Assembly: GCA_050248375.1 (NCBI GenBank)
Contig: JBFWSL010000048.1
Location: forward strand, 1-16,519
DNA length: 16,519 bases
Origin: JAYZVT01 sp050248375
Lineage (GTDB): Bacteria; Pseudomonadota; Alphaproteobacteria; Rhizobiales; Methyloligellaceae
Reading direction: 5' to 3'
A model generated the notes under the pieces. That model saw nothing but the letters and a program-made list of their open reading frames with translations. It searched no databases and had not been told where the DNA came from. Position 1 is the stretch's first letter, and every line of letters starts with the position of its first letter. The translations under genes were made by a program, and so were the position numbers. Below, in pieces: positions 1-8,187 of the stretch.

Positions 1-1010
1 GGGAATATCTGATCCAGATCCGCGACGAGCCGCCAAGCCACATCATCGCGCCCGCGGTGCACCTGACCAAGGAACAGATCGTCGCCGACTTCCGCCGCAA
101 GCACACCGGACTTCCGGCGAACCGGGTGCTCGACGAGGCCGGCCAGCTTGTCTCGGAGGCGCGCGATATCCTGCGGCGGGATTTTCTTGCCGCGGACGTT
201 GGCATTACCGGAGCAAACATGCTCATCGCGGAGACGGGCAGCTCGGTGATCGTGACCAACGAGGGCAACGGCGACCTCACCCAGATCCTGCCCAGGGTTC
301 ACATCGTCATCGCGTCCATCGAGAAGATCGTGCCGACGCTGGACGACGCCTGCACCATCCTGCGGGTGCTGGCGCGCTCGGCGACGGGCCAGGAAATCTC
401 CACCTACACCACCTTTTCCACCGGGCCGCGACGCCCGGGCGATCCGGACGGGCCCGAGCAGTATCACGTGGTCCTGCTGGACAACGGCCGCACGGAGATG
501 CTGTCGGGCGAGTTCCGCGACATGCTGCGCTGCATCCGCTGCGGCGCCTGCATGAACCACTGCCCGGTCTACAACGCCGTTGGCGGGCACGCCTATGGCT
601 GGGTCTATCCGGGGCCCATGGGCGCGGTGCTCACCCCGTCCCTCATCGGCGTGGACGAGGCGGGCCACCTGCCCAACGCCTCCACCTTCTGCGGACGCTG
701 CGAAGCCGTTTGCCCCATGCGCATTCCGCTGCCGAAGATGATGCGGCACTGGCGCGAGCGCGAATACGAGAAGGGCAACGTTCCCGTGGCCTATCGCACG
801 GGCCTGAAGCTGTGGGCCTTCCTTGCGCAAAGGCCACGCCTGTACCGGGCATTCGCCGCCATCGGCATGCCGCTGCTGGCTCTGGCGGGAGGCGGACGGC
901 GCCGTTTCCGCAGCCTGCCGCTGGCGGGCGGCTGGACGCACGACCGCGACTTCCCCGCTCCGCAGGGCCGGACCTTCCAGTCGCAATGGCGCGGGGAGCG
1001 GCGGCCATGA
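1..1010 (+). CDS. lutB: Lactate utilisation iron-sulfur protein LutB/LldF, 5'-truncated by the window edge
   Basis: The frame is open from base 3, and the residues before the first GTG (base 57) already match the family (EYLIQIRDEPPSHIIAPA), so the gene starts off the window; 335 codons of the usual ~470 are visible. LutB is the iron-sulfur subunit of the LutABC complex that oxidises L-lactate to pyruvate in the cytoplasm. Visible parts: the end of the LUD (DUF162) domain, then a ferredoxin-type cluster motif CIRCGACMNHCP with Cys codons at 531, 540, 549 and 561, a second set in FCGRCEAVCP (Cys codons at 690, 699, 711), and a C-terminal tail with the GGWTHDRDFPAPQG stretch typical of LutB. 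Its stop overlaps the lutC start (ATGA at 1007-1010), so the two are translationally coupled; lutA is expected just upstream. Identification is firm from motifs and neighbour. Confidence 0.93.
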   Translation, partial: EYLIQIRDEPPSHIIAPAVHLTKEQIVADFRRKHTGLPANRVLDEAGQLVSEARDILRRDFLAADVGITGANMLIAETGSSVIVTNEGNGDLTQILPRVHIVIASIEKIVPTLDDACTILRVLARSATGQEISTYTTFSTGPRRPGDPDGPEQYHVVLLDNGRTEMLSGEFRDMLRCIRCGACMNHCPVYNAVGGHAYGWVYPGPMGAVLTPSLIGVDEAGHLPNASTFCGRCEAVCPMRIPLPKMMRHWREREYEKGNVPVAYRTGLKLWAFLAQRPRLYRAFAAIGMPLLALAGGGRRRFRSLPLAGGWTHDRDFPAPQGRTFQSQWRGERRP

Positions 1011-1678
1011 GCAGCCGGGAGAAGATGCTCGCCTCGGTGCGGTCGGCGCTCGGGGTGGATACCGCGGAGGACGGCGGGCGTCGCGAGACCGTGGCGATGC
1101 GGCTGCGCGACCACCCCTCGAACCTGATACCGCAACGCGCCAGACGCGGCCCGGAGGAGCGCGTGCAACTCTTCATGGACATCCTGAAGAGCCAGGCGGC
1201 GACGGTATTGAGGCTGCCCGCGAGGGAAATTCCGGCAGCGGTCGCGGGTTACCTGCGCGACCACAATCTCCCGGCACGGGTCCGCATGGGTGGCGACCGG
1301 AGGCTCGCCGGACTTCCCTGGGGGACGGCGAAGGGGCTGGACTGCCTGTCCGGGCGCGCCGAGGAAGACGATACCGCCTCGCTGAGCCACGCCGCGGCGG
1401 GAGCGAGCGAGACCGGAACCCTCTTCCTGACCTCGGGCCCGGACAACCCGACGACGCTGAACTTCCTGCCCGAGACGCACATGGTCGTGGTCAGATCGCA
1501 GGACATCCTGGGGTCCTACGAGGACGTATGGAACCGGCTCCGGGAAACGTTTGGCGAGGGCGTCATGCCACGCACGGTCAACATGGTGTCCGGCCCCTCG
1601 CGCACCGCGGACATCGAGCAGACCATCGTCATGGGCGCGCACGGTCCGCGCCGCCTGCTGGTCCTGGTGGCCGACTGA
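1007..1678 (+). CDS. lutC: Lactate utilisation protein LutC (LUD domain)
   Basis: A 223-aa protein, the normal length for LutC. The ATG at 1007 overlaps the lutB stop by 4 bases, which fixes the start; a longer open frame upstream runs inside lutB and is spurious. The single LUD domain carries the family signatures SETGTL (residues 134-139, in SETGTLFLTSGPDNPTTL), FLPETHMVVV, and SGPSRTADIEQ (195-205) followed by GAHGPRRL near the C terminus. LutC is the third subunit of the LutABC L-lactate oxidising complex; its exact role within the complex is less well defined than that of LutA and LutB. It is the last gene of the operon: a 142-bp gap with a hairpin follows. Confidence 0.92.
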   Translation: MSSREKMLASVRSALGVDTAEDGGRRETVAMRLRDHPSNLIPQRARRGPEERVQLFMDILKSQAATVLRLPAREIPAAVAGYLRDHNLPARVRMGGDRRLAGLPWGTAKGLDCLSGRAEEDDTASLSHAAAGASETGTLFLTSGPDNPTTLNFLPETHMVVVRSQDILGSYEDVWNRLRETFGEGVMPRTVNMVSGPSRTADIEQTIVMGAHGPRRLLVLVAD

Positions 1679-1709
1679 CGCGAAAGCCCTTCCCGCCTTA
1701 ACCGGCCCG

Positions 1710-1736
1710 GACCGCGATGCTTTGCATGCCGCGGTC
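1710..1736 (+). terminator. Hairpin downstream of lutC, possible terminator
   Basis: GACCGCG at 1710-1716 pairs with CGCGGTC at 1730-1736, and the inner ATGC/GCAT arms pair across a TTT loop, leaving a 2-base bulge. It lies about 30 bases after the lutC stop. No T-run follows, so if it acts as a terminator it would be a non-canonical or Rho-assisted one. A second GC-only hairpin (GGGCCG-gaca-CGGCCC) lies at 1767-1782 in the same gap. Confidence 0.35.
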
Positions 1737-1820
1737 ATTCCGCTATGTTCGCGGTGAATTCGGGCAGGGCCGGACACGGCCCCTCAGAACCGTCGAACCC
1801 GGGTAAATCGCGGAAAATCC

Positions 1821-3815
1821 ATGTCATTTGCCAAGGCGAGCAAGGGCTTTCGGGCCTGGCTTATCGGCCTCCCGCGCTGGCTGAAGCGGGTGCTGCTGAT
1901 CGCCAACGACGCCACCATGCTGCTGCTGGCGCTGTGGGCCGCCTATTCGATCCGCTACAATACGCTCTACGTGCCCATCAGCGACGAGAGCGTGCTGATA
2001 TTCCTCCTCGCCCCGATGATCGGCGTGGCCATCTTCGCCGCGCGCGGCCTCTACAACCTCGTGACACGCTTCATCGGCCACGAAGCCTCCTACGGCATCT
2101 ATGTGTCGGTGGCGCTGGCGGTGCTCACCTGGGCCCTGGCCATCCTGCTGCTGCAGATCGAGGGCGTGCCGCGGTCGGTGGTCATCGTCTACGGCCTGTT
2201 CGCGGCCGCCTTCATCCGGCTGAGCCGCCAGTTCGCCGGCTGGGTGCTGCAGGCGATCCCCAATGCCACACCGGCGCGCATCGACGACCGCACCCGCGTG
2301 GTCATCTTCGGCGCCGGCACCACGGGCATCCGCCTGTTCGACGCGCTCAAGCACAGCCGCGACTACAAGCCGGTCGCCTTTGTCGACACCGACAAGACCC
2401 TCTGGGGGCGCGTGGTGCAGGGCATGAAGGTCCTGAAGCCGGAAAAGCTGCCGAACCTGATCTCCCGCGAGCAGGTGCGCGAAGTCTTCCTCGCCCTGCC
2501 TGCGGCTTCGCGCCACGAGCGCCGCAACATCGTTCGCATGCTCGAGCCCTACCCGGTTCTGGTGAAGATGCTGCCGGGCCTGGACGAGATCGCCTCGGGG
2601 CGCGTCGAGGTCAGCGACTTGCGACCCATCGACGTGGAGGACCTGCTGGGCCGGGACCCGGTGCCACCGGACCCGGCGCTGCTGGACAAGGACATCCGCG
2701 ACAAGTCGGTGATGATCACGGGCGCGGGCGGGTCGATCGGGTCGGAACTGGTTCGCCAGATCCTGGCCCTGGAGCCGCGCCGGATCGTGCTCTTCGACAT
2801 CTCCGAGGCGGCGCTCTACGAGACCGAATCCGAGGTGCGTGACGGGCTGCGCCGCCTGCGCCGGCAGGCCGGGAAGGCAGGCAAGCTGCCGCCGGATACC
2901 CAGGTCGCTTCGGTACTCGGCAGCGTCCTCGACGGCAAGCTCGTGCGCGATACGATCGGCCGCTACGCGGTGCAGACCATCTATCACGCGGCCGCCTACA
3001 AGCATGTCCCGCTTGTGGAGGCGAATCCGATCACCGGCCTGCGCAACAACACCTTCGGCACGCTGGTCACCGCGGAGGCGGCGCTCGACGGCGGGGTGAG
3101 CAAGTTCGTGCTGGTCTCCACGGACAAGGCGGTGCGCCCCACCAGCGTCATGGGGGCGAGCAAGCGCCTGGCCGAGATGACCCTGCAGGGCCTGGCGGCG
3201 GAAACCAACGGCGGCACGGTGTTCACCATCGTGCGCTTCGGCAACGTGCTCGACTCCTCGGGTTCGGTGGTGCGGCGCTTCCGCCAGCAGATCCGCGACG
3301 GCGGACCGGTGACCGTGACCCATCCGGAGATCATCCGTTATTTCATGTCCATCCCCGAGGCGGCGCAGCTCGTGCTGCAGGCGGGCGCGATGGCCTCGGG
3401 CGGCGATGTGTTCGTGCTCGACATGGGCCAGCCGGTGAAGATCGACGATCTCGCCCGCACCATGATCAAGCTCAGCGGCCTGGAGCTGAAGGACGATGCG
3501 CATCCCGACGGCGACATCGAGATCGAATATGTGGGCCTGCGCCAGGGCGAGAAGCTCTACGAGGAACTGCTGATCGGCGAGACGACGACGGGCACGCAGC
3601 ATCCCCGCATCATGATGAACTCCGAGCCGTTCGTGCCGCTGGACAAGCTGGAGCAGGAATTCGCCGCGCTCGACGACGCCATCGACGAAAGCGACCTCGA
3701 GGAGATCGAGGCTATCCTGAAGCGGACCGTGGAGGGATACACGGTGTCGCCGGCCCTTCCCGACGAGTTCACCGAAAGCGAGGAGTGGCCCACGGCCACC
3801 CGGACGCTGCATTGA
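1821..3815 (+). CDS. Membrane-anchored nucleoside-diphosphate-sugar 4,6-dehydratase (PglF/WbpM/CapD family)
   Basis: 664 aa, the full length of the large membrane-bound class. About four membrane helices (roughly residues 23-45, 57-75, 91-112, 116-134) are followed by a first Rossmann-like CoA-binding domain (IFGAGTTG, 162-169) and a C-terminal extended-SDR domain with the NAD motif GAGGSIGSE (301-309). The usual SDR YxxxK is MxxxK here (M444, K448, in VMGASKR), with Thr-Asp-Lys at 434-436. This Met replacement with a nearby TDK is the signature of PglF/WbpM enzymes, which convert UDP-GlcNAc to UDP-2-acetamido-2,6-dideoxy-4-hexulose. ATG 1821 is preceded by a weak GGA. It heads a set with a GT4 glycosyltransferase and a DegT aminotransferase, which suggests synthesis of a 4-amino-4,6-dideoxy sugar for a surface glycan. 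UDP-GlcNAc as substrate is inferred from the family. Confidence 0.9.
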   Translation: MSFAKASKGFRAWLIGLPRWLKRVLLIANDATMLLLALWAAYSIRYNTLYVPISDESVLIFLLAPMIGVAIFAARGLYNLVTRFIGHEASYGIYVSVALAVLTWALAILLLQIEGVPRSVVIVYGLFAAAFIRLSRQFAGWVLQAIPNATPARIDDRTRVVIFGAGTTGIRLFDALKHSRDYKPVAFVDTDKTLWGRVVQGMKVLKPEKLPNLISREQVREVFLALPAASRHERRNIVRMLEPYPVLVKMLPGLDEIASGRVEVSDLRPIDVEDLLGRDPVPPDPALLDKDIRDKSVMITGAGGSIGSELVRQILALEPRRIVLFDISEAALYETESEVRDGLRRLRRQAGKAGKLPPDTQVASVLGSVLDGKLVRDTIGRYAVQTIYHAAAYKHVPLVEANPITGLRNNTFGTLVTAEAALDGGVSKFVLVSTDKAVRPTSVMGASKRLAEMTLQGLAAETNGGTVFTIVRFGNVLDSSGSVVRRFRQQIRDGGPVTVTHPEIIRYFMSIPEAAQLVLQAGAMASGGDVFVLDMGQPVKIDDLARTMIKLSGLELKDDAHPDGDIEIEYVGLRQGEKLYEELLIGETTTGTQHPRIMMNSEPFVPLDKLEQEFAALDDAIDESDLEEIEAILKRTVEGYTVSPALPDEFTESEEWPTATRTLH

Positions 3816-4960
3816 GTGCCACCAAGGCACAGACACGCATAGCCGTCGTCGCGTCCTACGCGCCTTCGCTGCTGCAGTTCCGCGGCCCCCTGATCGAGGA
3901 ACTGGTCAGGCGCGGCCACAAGGTGCTGGGCGTGGCGCCCGGCATGGACGAGAGGACCCGCAAGGGACTGGCCGATATCGGCGCGGATTCCGTCGATTTC
4001 GCCCTGAACCGGACCGGCCTCAATCCCATCGCCGACCTGCGCAGCATCCGCGAACTCACGGGGCTGTTCCAGGAATGGGAGCCGGACGTGGTCATGGGCT
4101 ACACCCCCAAGGGCGCCATATATGCCTCCCTGGCCGCGGCACGGGCGAAGGTGCCGCGCATCGTGCCGATGGTGACGGGGCTCGGCTACTCGTTCCTGCC
4201 CGGCGGCGGGCTGAAGGGACAGCTTGTGCGCAGGATCACGGAGCGCCTTTACAGGCGCGCCTTCGCGGTGAGCCATGGCATCATCTTCCACAACGACGAC
4301 GACGCCCGCGTGCTGATGGCGGCGGGAGTGGTGCCGCGCAACATCAGCGTCAACGTGGTGCGGGGCTCGGGTGTCGATCTCGAGCGCTTCAAGGAGCAAC
4401 CGCTGCCGGGCATCGCCGAAGGCCTCACCTTCCTGATGATCGCGCGGCTGGTGCGCTACAAGGGGGTGGAGGAATATTGCGAGGCCGCGCAGCGACTGTT
4501 CGGCCAGGGCGTCAAGGCGCGCTGCCTGCTGGTCGGCCCGCCGGAGAACGGCCCCGCGGCGTTTCCGGCGGAGGAACTGCTCAAGTTCAAGCCGGCGATC
4601 CGCTATCTCGGGCCGGCGGAGGACGTGCGGCCCCACCTCGCCCGCTGCCATGTCTACGTGCTGCCATCCTACGGCGAAGGCATGCCCCGCACGGTGCTGG
4701 AGGCACTGGCGACGGGCCGTCCCGTCATCACCACCGAGACGCGGGGATGCCGGGAGACCGTGCGACCCCGGGAGAATGGCTTTCTGGTGCCGGTCGGCGA
4801 CCCGGCCGGCCTCGCCAGCGCCATGATGGAGTTCTTCAAGCGGCCCGACCTGCTGGCGCCCATGGCGAAGAAGAGCCGGGAACTGGCCGAGGCCGAATTC
4901 GACGTGGGCAAGGTGAACGAGGCGATGATCGAGGCCCTTGGCCTGGACGAGGCGCAGTAG
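3785..4960 (+). CDS. GT4-family glycosyltransferase (GT-B fold), PglA-like
   Basis: 391 aa from GTG 3785, a normal length for GT4. The N-terminal GT-B half starts at IAVVASYAPSLLQFRGPLI; the C-terminal half has the donor-binding signature SYGEGMPRTVLEA with the E-x7-E pair at E298 and E306, preceded by MIARLVRYKGVEEY, typical of retaining GT4 enzymes. No signal peptide or membrane helix is seen, so it probably works at the cytoplasmic face on a lipid-linked sugar. The start is uncertain. GTG 3785 overlaps the dehydratase by 31 bases and has a GAGGAG too close to it. An in-frame TTG at 3812 overlaps the dehydratase stop as TTGA and would give 382 aa. Either start keeps the whole fold. Its position between a 4,6-dehydratase and a sugar aminotransferase suggests it adds a sugar next to, or made by, that pathway. 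Donor and acceptor cannot be read from the sequence. Confidence 0.88.
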   Translation: MAHGHPDAALSATKAQTRIAVVASYAPSLLQFRGPLIEELVRRGHKVLGVAPGMDERTRKGLADIGADSVDFALNRTGLNPIADLRSIRELTGLFQEWEPDVVMGYTPKGAIYASLAAARAKVPRIVPMVTGLGYSFLPGGGLKGQLVRRITERLYRRAFAVSHGIIFHNDDDARVLMAAGVVPRNISVNVVRGSGVDLERFKEQPLPGIAEGLTFLMIARLVRYKGVEEYCEAAQRLFGQGVKARCLLVGPPENGPAAFPAEELLKFKPAIRYLGPAEDVRPHLARCHVYVLPSYGEGMPRTVLEALATGRPVITTETRGCRETVRPRENGFLVPVGDPAGLASAMMEFFKRPDLLAPMAKKSRELAEAEFDVGKVNEAMIEALGLDEAQ

Positions 4961-5043
4961 CGCATGGCCGCCGCCGGCATTTCCCCGCACCCGCCGTTGG
5001 GTTAAGACTGGCCGGAGACAGTAGCTGAAGGCAACCGCCCGCG

Positions 5044-6249
5044 ATGAGCAAGAGCCGCGCAAATCCCCCCGAGCAACCCGTCTATACCCAGGGCGAGGAA
5101 GGCTGGCCGCATTTCGCCGAGGACGAGATCGAGGCGGTAGCCGAGGTTCTCCGCTCGGGCAAGGTGAACCAGTGGACCGGGACGAAGGTCAAGATATTCG
5201 AAGCGGAGCTGGCGGAATGGCTGGACGTGCCACATGCGGTGGCGGTGGCCAACGGAACGCTCGGCCTCGAGCTGGCGCTGAGGGCCCACGGCATCGGCGA
5301 GGGCGACGAGGTGATCGTAACCTCGCGCAGCTTCGTGGCGTCGGCGGGATGCGTGCGCACGGTCGGCGCCACGCCGGTATTCGCGGATGTGGACGCCGAC
5401 ACGCAGAACATCTCGGCGGCGACGGCCGCGCCTCTCGTCTCCGCGAAGACCCGCGCCATTCTGCCGGTGCATCTCGCGGGGTGGCCCGCCGACATGCTGC
5501 CGCTGATGACACTGGCGGCGGAGAACGACCTGCTGGTCATCGAGGATTGCGCGCAGTCCATAGGCGCGGAGTCCGGGGGGCAGCGCACGGGCAGCCACGG
5601 CCATGCGGCGGTGTTCTCCTTCTGCCAGGACAAGATCATCTCCACCGGCGGCGAAGGCGGCATGGTCACCTTCAAGGACCGGGGCGCATGGCAGCGGGCC
5701 TGGGAATACAAGGACCACGGCAAGAGCTGGGAGGCGATGCAGCCGCGCCCCGGCGCGAAGCCCGGCTTCCGCTACGTGCATGACAGCCCCGGAAGCAACT
5801 GGCGGCTGACCGAGATGCAGGCGGCCATCGGCCTGAAGCAGATGGAGAAGCTGGCGGGCTGGATCGGGACGCGCACCCGCAACGCGGAGATCTGGCGCGC
5901 GGCGCTCGGCGACAGCCCTGCCCTGCGCATTCCCTGGCCCGGGGAAGAGACCAGGCATGCCTGGTACAAGTTCTACTGCTTCCTGCGCCCGGATGCCCTG
6001 AAGCCTGGCGTCGTCCGCGACGACGTCCTGCAGGCGCTGGTCGAGGGCGGCGTGCGGGCCTTCACGGGGAGCTGCCCGGAAATCTACCGGGAGGACGTGT
6101 TCGAGGACCTCGAGGTGGAGACGCGGCCGGTGGCGCAGCGGCTCGGCCAGACCAGCCTCATGTTCGAGGTCCACCCCACGCTCGACCCGAAGCGTCTCGC
6201 CGCCACGGCGAAGACCGCGCGCGGCATCATCGACAGCTTTGCCGCCTGA
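5044..6249 (+). CDS. DegT/DnrJ/EryC1/StrS (PglE-type) PLP-dependent sugar aminotransferase
   Basis: 401 aa, full length for the family. The N-terminal ANGTLGLELAL loop binds the PLP phosphate, IEDCAQSIGA (around residue 168) holds the acidic residue that contacts the pyridine nitrogen, and the Schiff-base lysine is K197 in FSFCQDKIISTGGEGG. The C-terminal small domain is complete. Enzymes of this group transfer an amino group from glutamate to the 4-keto sugar nucleotide made by a PglF-like dehydratase, which fits the gene two places upstream. An 83-bp gap separates it from the glycosyltransferase. The ATG has only a distant AAGG before it, so expression may depend on read-through or a weak local promoter. 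It ends 30 bases before the end of the convergent dctM. C4-amination rather than C3 is inferred from the neighbouring dehydratase. Confidence 0.9.
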   Translation: MSKSRANPPEQPVYTQGEEGWPHFAEDEIEAVAEVLRSGKVNQWTGTKVKIFEAELAEWLDVPHAVAVANGTLGLELALRAHGIGEGDEVIVTSRSFVASAGCVRTVGATPVFADVDADTQNISAATAAPLVSAKTRAILPVHLAGWPADMLPLMTLAAENDLLVIEDCAQSIGAESGGQRTGSHGHAAVFSFCQDKIISTGGEGGMVTFKDRGAWQRAWEYKDHGKSWEAMQPRPGAKPGFRYVHDSPGSNWRLTEMQAAIGLKQMEKLAGWIGTRTRNAEIWRAALGDSPALRIPWPGEETRHAWYKFYCFLRPDALKPGVVRDDVLQALVEGGVRAFTGSCPEIYREDVFEDLEVETRPVAQRLGQTSLMFEVHPTLDPKRLAATAKTARGIIDSFAA

Positions 6250-6279
6250 GCCAGCAGGCCAGGACGGCCTCCTGCCCCG

Positions 6280-7599
6280 TCAGGTGATCGCCTTGCCCAT
6301 CAGCGTGTCCGGCAGCCACGTGGCGATCTCGGGGAAGATGCACAGGATGACGATGGCGACGGCCATGCAGATGGTGTAGGGCAGCGCGCCCTTGAGCACG
6401 GTCTGCAGCGGCACGTCCGGCGCGATGCCGTTGATCACGTAGAGGTTGAGGCCGACGGGCGGCGTGATCAACCCGATCTCCATGTTGATGGTCAGGATGA
6501 CGCCGAACCACACGGGATCGAATCCCGCCGCCGTGATGATCGGCAGCAGGATCGGCGCCGTCATCAGGATGACAGCGGCCGGCGGGATGAAGAAACCCGC
6601 CATCAGCAGGAACACGTTGATGAACAGCATCAGCACCCAGCGGTTCACGTCCATGTCGGCTATGGACTGCGCCAGGGTCTGCGTCAGGTAGAGCGACGAC
6701 AGCATGTAGCCGAAGAGCACGGAGGCGGCGATGATCATGAGGATCATGATCGACTCGCGGGTGGTGTCGCGCAGGATGTGCACCCATTCCTTCGGGTTCC
6801 ACATGCGGTAGATGAGGATGGCGAGAACCACGCAGAGCGCGGCCCCGACGCCAGCCGCCTCCGAGGGCGTGGCGATGCCGCCATAGAGCACGTAGACCAC
6901 GCCCGCGACGATCACCAGGAACGGAATGACGCGCGGCAGCGAGGAGAATTTCTCCGCCCAGGTGTAGCGGAAGTCCACCGCATGGGACCGGAAGCCGGCG
7001 CGCCACATGGCAAACAGCGTCCACAGGATGAACAGGCCGGTAAGCAGCAGGCCGGGCAATACGCCCGCCAGGAACAGGCGGCCGATCGAGGTCTCGGTGG
7101 CGATACCGTAGAGAATGAAGGTGATCGACGGCGGGATCAGAATCCCAAGCGTGCCGCCGGAGCAGATGGACCCGGTGGCGACTTCATCCGGATAGCCGCG
7201 CTTGCGCATTTCCGGGATGCCCATCTTGCCGATGGCCGCGCAGGTCGCCGGTGACGACCCCGACAGAGCGGAGAAGATGGCACAGGCGCCGATGTTGGAA
7301 ATGGCAAGCCCGCCCGGCATGCGATAGAGCCAGCGGTCGAGGGCCTCGTACAGATCCTTGCCGGCGGGCGACGAGCCGATGGCCGCTCCCATCATGATGA
7401 ACATGGGAATGGAGACGAGGGTGAAGTCGTCCAGCGACGCGTAGAAGGTCTCCGCGACCACGCCCAGGGCGGAAGCGCCCTCGAAAATGATGATGAAGGC
7501 TACGGCGACCGCACCGAGACCGAAAGCCACCGGAATGCCCGATGAGAGGATGGCGATGGTGACGACGAGAATGATCAGGCCTTGTTCGAGCGGGCTCAT
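6280..7599 (-). CDS. dctM: TRAP transporter large permease DctM
   Basis: 439 aa, highly hydrophobic, in the expected range for DctM with about 12 membrane segments. Family landmarks visible include GIPVAFGLGAVAVAF near the N terminus, ALSGSSPATCAAIGKMGIPEM (the scoop-motif region), GTLGILIPPS and near the end NMEIGLITPPVGLNLYVINGIA. The start ATG at 7599 overlaps the dctQ stop as ATGA; a longer open frame beginning at 7737 is rejected because it runs inside dctQ and its extra 46 residues are not DctM-like. DctM forms the sodium-driven channel of the tripartite TRAP system in the inner membrane and works with DctQ and the periplasmic DctP. It is the last gene of the operon and ends close to the convergent aminotransferase gene. 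The substrate is unknown but usually is an organic acid. Confidence 0.96.
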   Translation of the reverse strand: MSPLEQGLIILVVTIAILSSGIPVAFGLGAVAVAFIIIFEGASALGVVAETFYASLDDFTLVSIPMFIMMGAAIGSSPAGKDLYEALDRWLYRMPGGLAISNIGACAIFSALSGSSPATCAAIGKMGIPEMRKRGYPDEVATGSICSGGTLGILIPPSITFILYGIATETSIGRLFLAGVLPGLLLTGLFILWTLFAMWRAGFRSHAVDFRYTWAEKFSSLPRVIPFLVIVAGVVYVLYGGIATPSEAAGVGAALCVVLAILIYRMWNPKEWVHILRDTTRESIMILMIIAASVLFGYMLSSLYLTQTLAQSIADMDVNRWVLMLFINVFLLMAGFFIPPAAVILMTAPILLPIITAAGFDPVWFGVILTINMEIGLITPPVGLNLYVINGIAPDVPLQTVLKGALPYTICMAVAIVILCIFPEIATWLPDTLMGKAIT

Positions 7600-8114
7600 G
7601 ACACCTTCTCCTGAGGAATGCCGAACGGCGGCTCGCGGCCGGTCAAGACCCAATACAGGTCGGCCACATATTGCAGGCAGAGCAATCCGAGGCCGAAGGG
7701 CATCGACGAATAGGGAATCCACAACCGCGCGCGCCACATGGTGTCGGAGCGCCAGTTGTTGTCCCAGGCTTCCATGAACAGATGGAAGCCGAGCACGGTC
7801 AGCGTCAGGCAGAAGACGATGCCGATGACGGACGCCACGACCGCGAGCCAGAAACGCGGGCGCGGCGCCAGATAGATCGGCAGCACGTCCATGTTCACAT
7901 GGCCGCGGGTCATGAGCACGTAGGGAGAGCCGATGAATGTCGCCGCGATCAGGCTGTAGGTGACGAAATCCGTCTGCCAGATCGTATTGATGTTCAGCAC
8001 GTAGCGCATGAACACCATGTGGCAGACAACGAACACCGCGGACGCGATGAGCAGTCCCGCAAAGATGCCGCAGGCCTGAGAGACAAGCCTGATGGTGCGT
8101 ATGAAGGCGTCCAA
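7596..8114 (-). CDS. dctQ: TRAP transporter small permease DctQ
   Basis: 172 aa with four predicted membrane segments (about residues 13-34, 48-67, 88-111, 132-155), the standard DctQ layout. The GHVNMDVLP stretch after helix 2 (71-79) is the family hallmark, and an aromatic pair W-R-A-R-L-W-I-P before helix 4 is also typical. The start is a TTG at 8114, supported by GGGAGAGG four bases upstream on the minus strand; the next in-frame Met would delete the first helix. It follows dctP after a 73-bp gap with a hairpin and overlaps dctM by 4 bases. DctQ is the membrane partner that joins DctM to make the inner-membrane part of the transporter. Confidence 0.93.
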   Translation of the reverse strand: MDAFIRTIRLVSQACGIFAGLLIASAVFVVCHMVFMRYVLNINTIWQTDFVTYSLIAATFIGSPYVLMTRGHVNMDVLPIYLAPRPRFWLAVVASVIGIVFCLTLTVLGFHLFMEAWDNNWRSDTMWRARLWIPYSSMPFGLGLLCLQYVADLYWVLTGREPPFGIPQEKVS

Positions 8115-8141
8115 GCTGCCTCTCCCAACCCCGGATATGCG

Positions 8142-8172
8142 AAAACGGCCGGCGATCCCCTCGCCGGCCGTT
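8142..8172 (-). terminator. Intercistronic hairpin with T-run between dctP and dctQ (attenuator)
   Basis: A perfect 12-bp stem (8144-8155 with 8161-8172, arm AACGGCCGGCGA on the plus strand) with a 5-base loop. Read on the minus strand it is followed directly by TTTT. This is a good intrinsic-terminator shape, placed between the binding-protein gene and the permease genes. Such partial terminators commonly let the periplasmic protein be made in excess over the membrane parts, and the stem may also stabilise the dctP mRNA 3' end. Confidence 0.75.
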
Positions 8173-8187
8173 CCGTGATTTTGTGTG

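Noticed and set aside
1824..3836. 670-codon open frame on the minus strand opposite the sugar dehydratase
   Set aside because: It mirrors a well-supported gene, is rich in His, Arg, Gln and Ala without any fold signature, and arises from GC-rich third positions.
6250..6279. AGGCC/GGCCT inverted repeat between the convergent aminotransferase and dctM genes as a bidirectional terminator
   Set aside because: Only a 5-bp stem with no T-run on either strand; too weak to list as a feature.
6998..7741. The repeated string gcgcgccacatgg inside dctM and dctQ
   Set aside because: A short match within two coding sequences encoding similar Arg/Met/Trp-type stretches; likely chance in GC-rich DNA.
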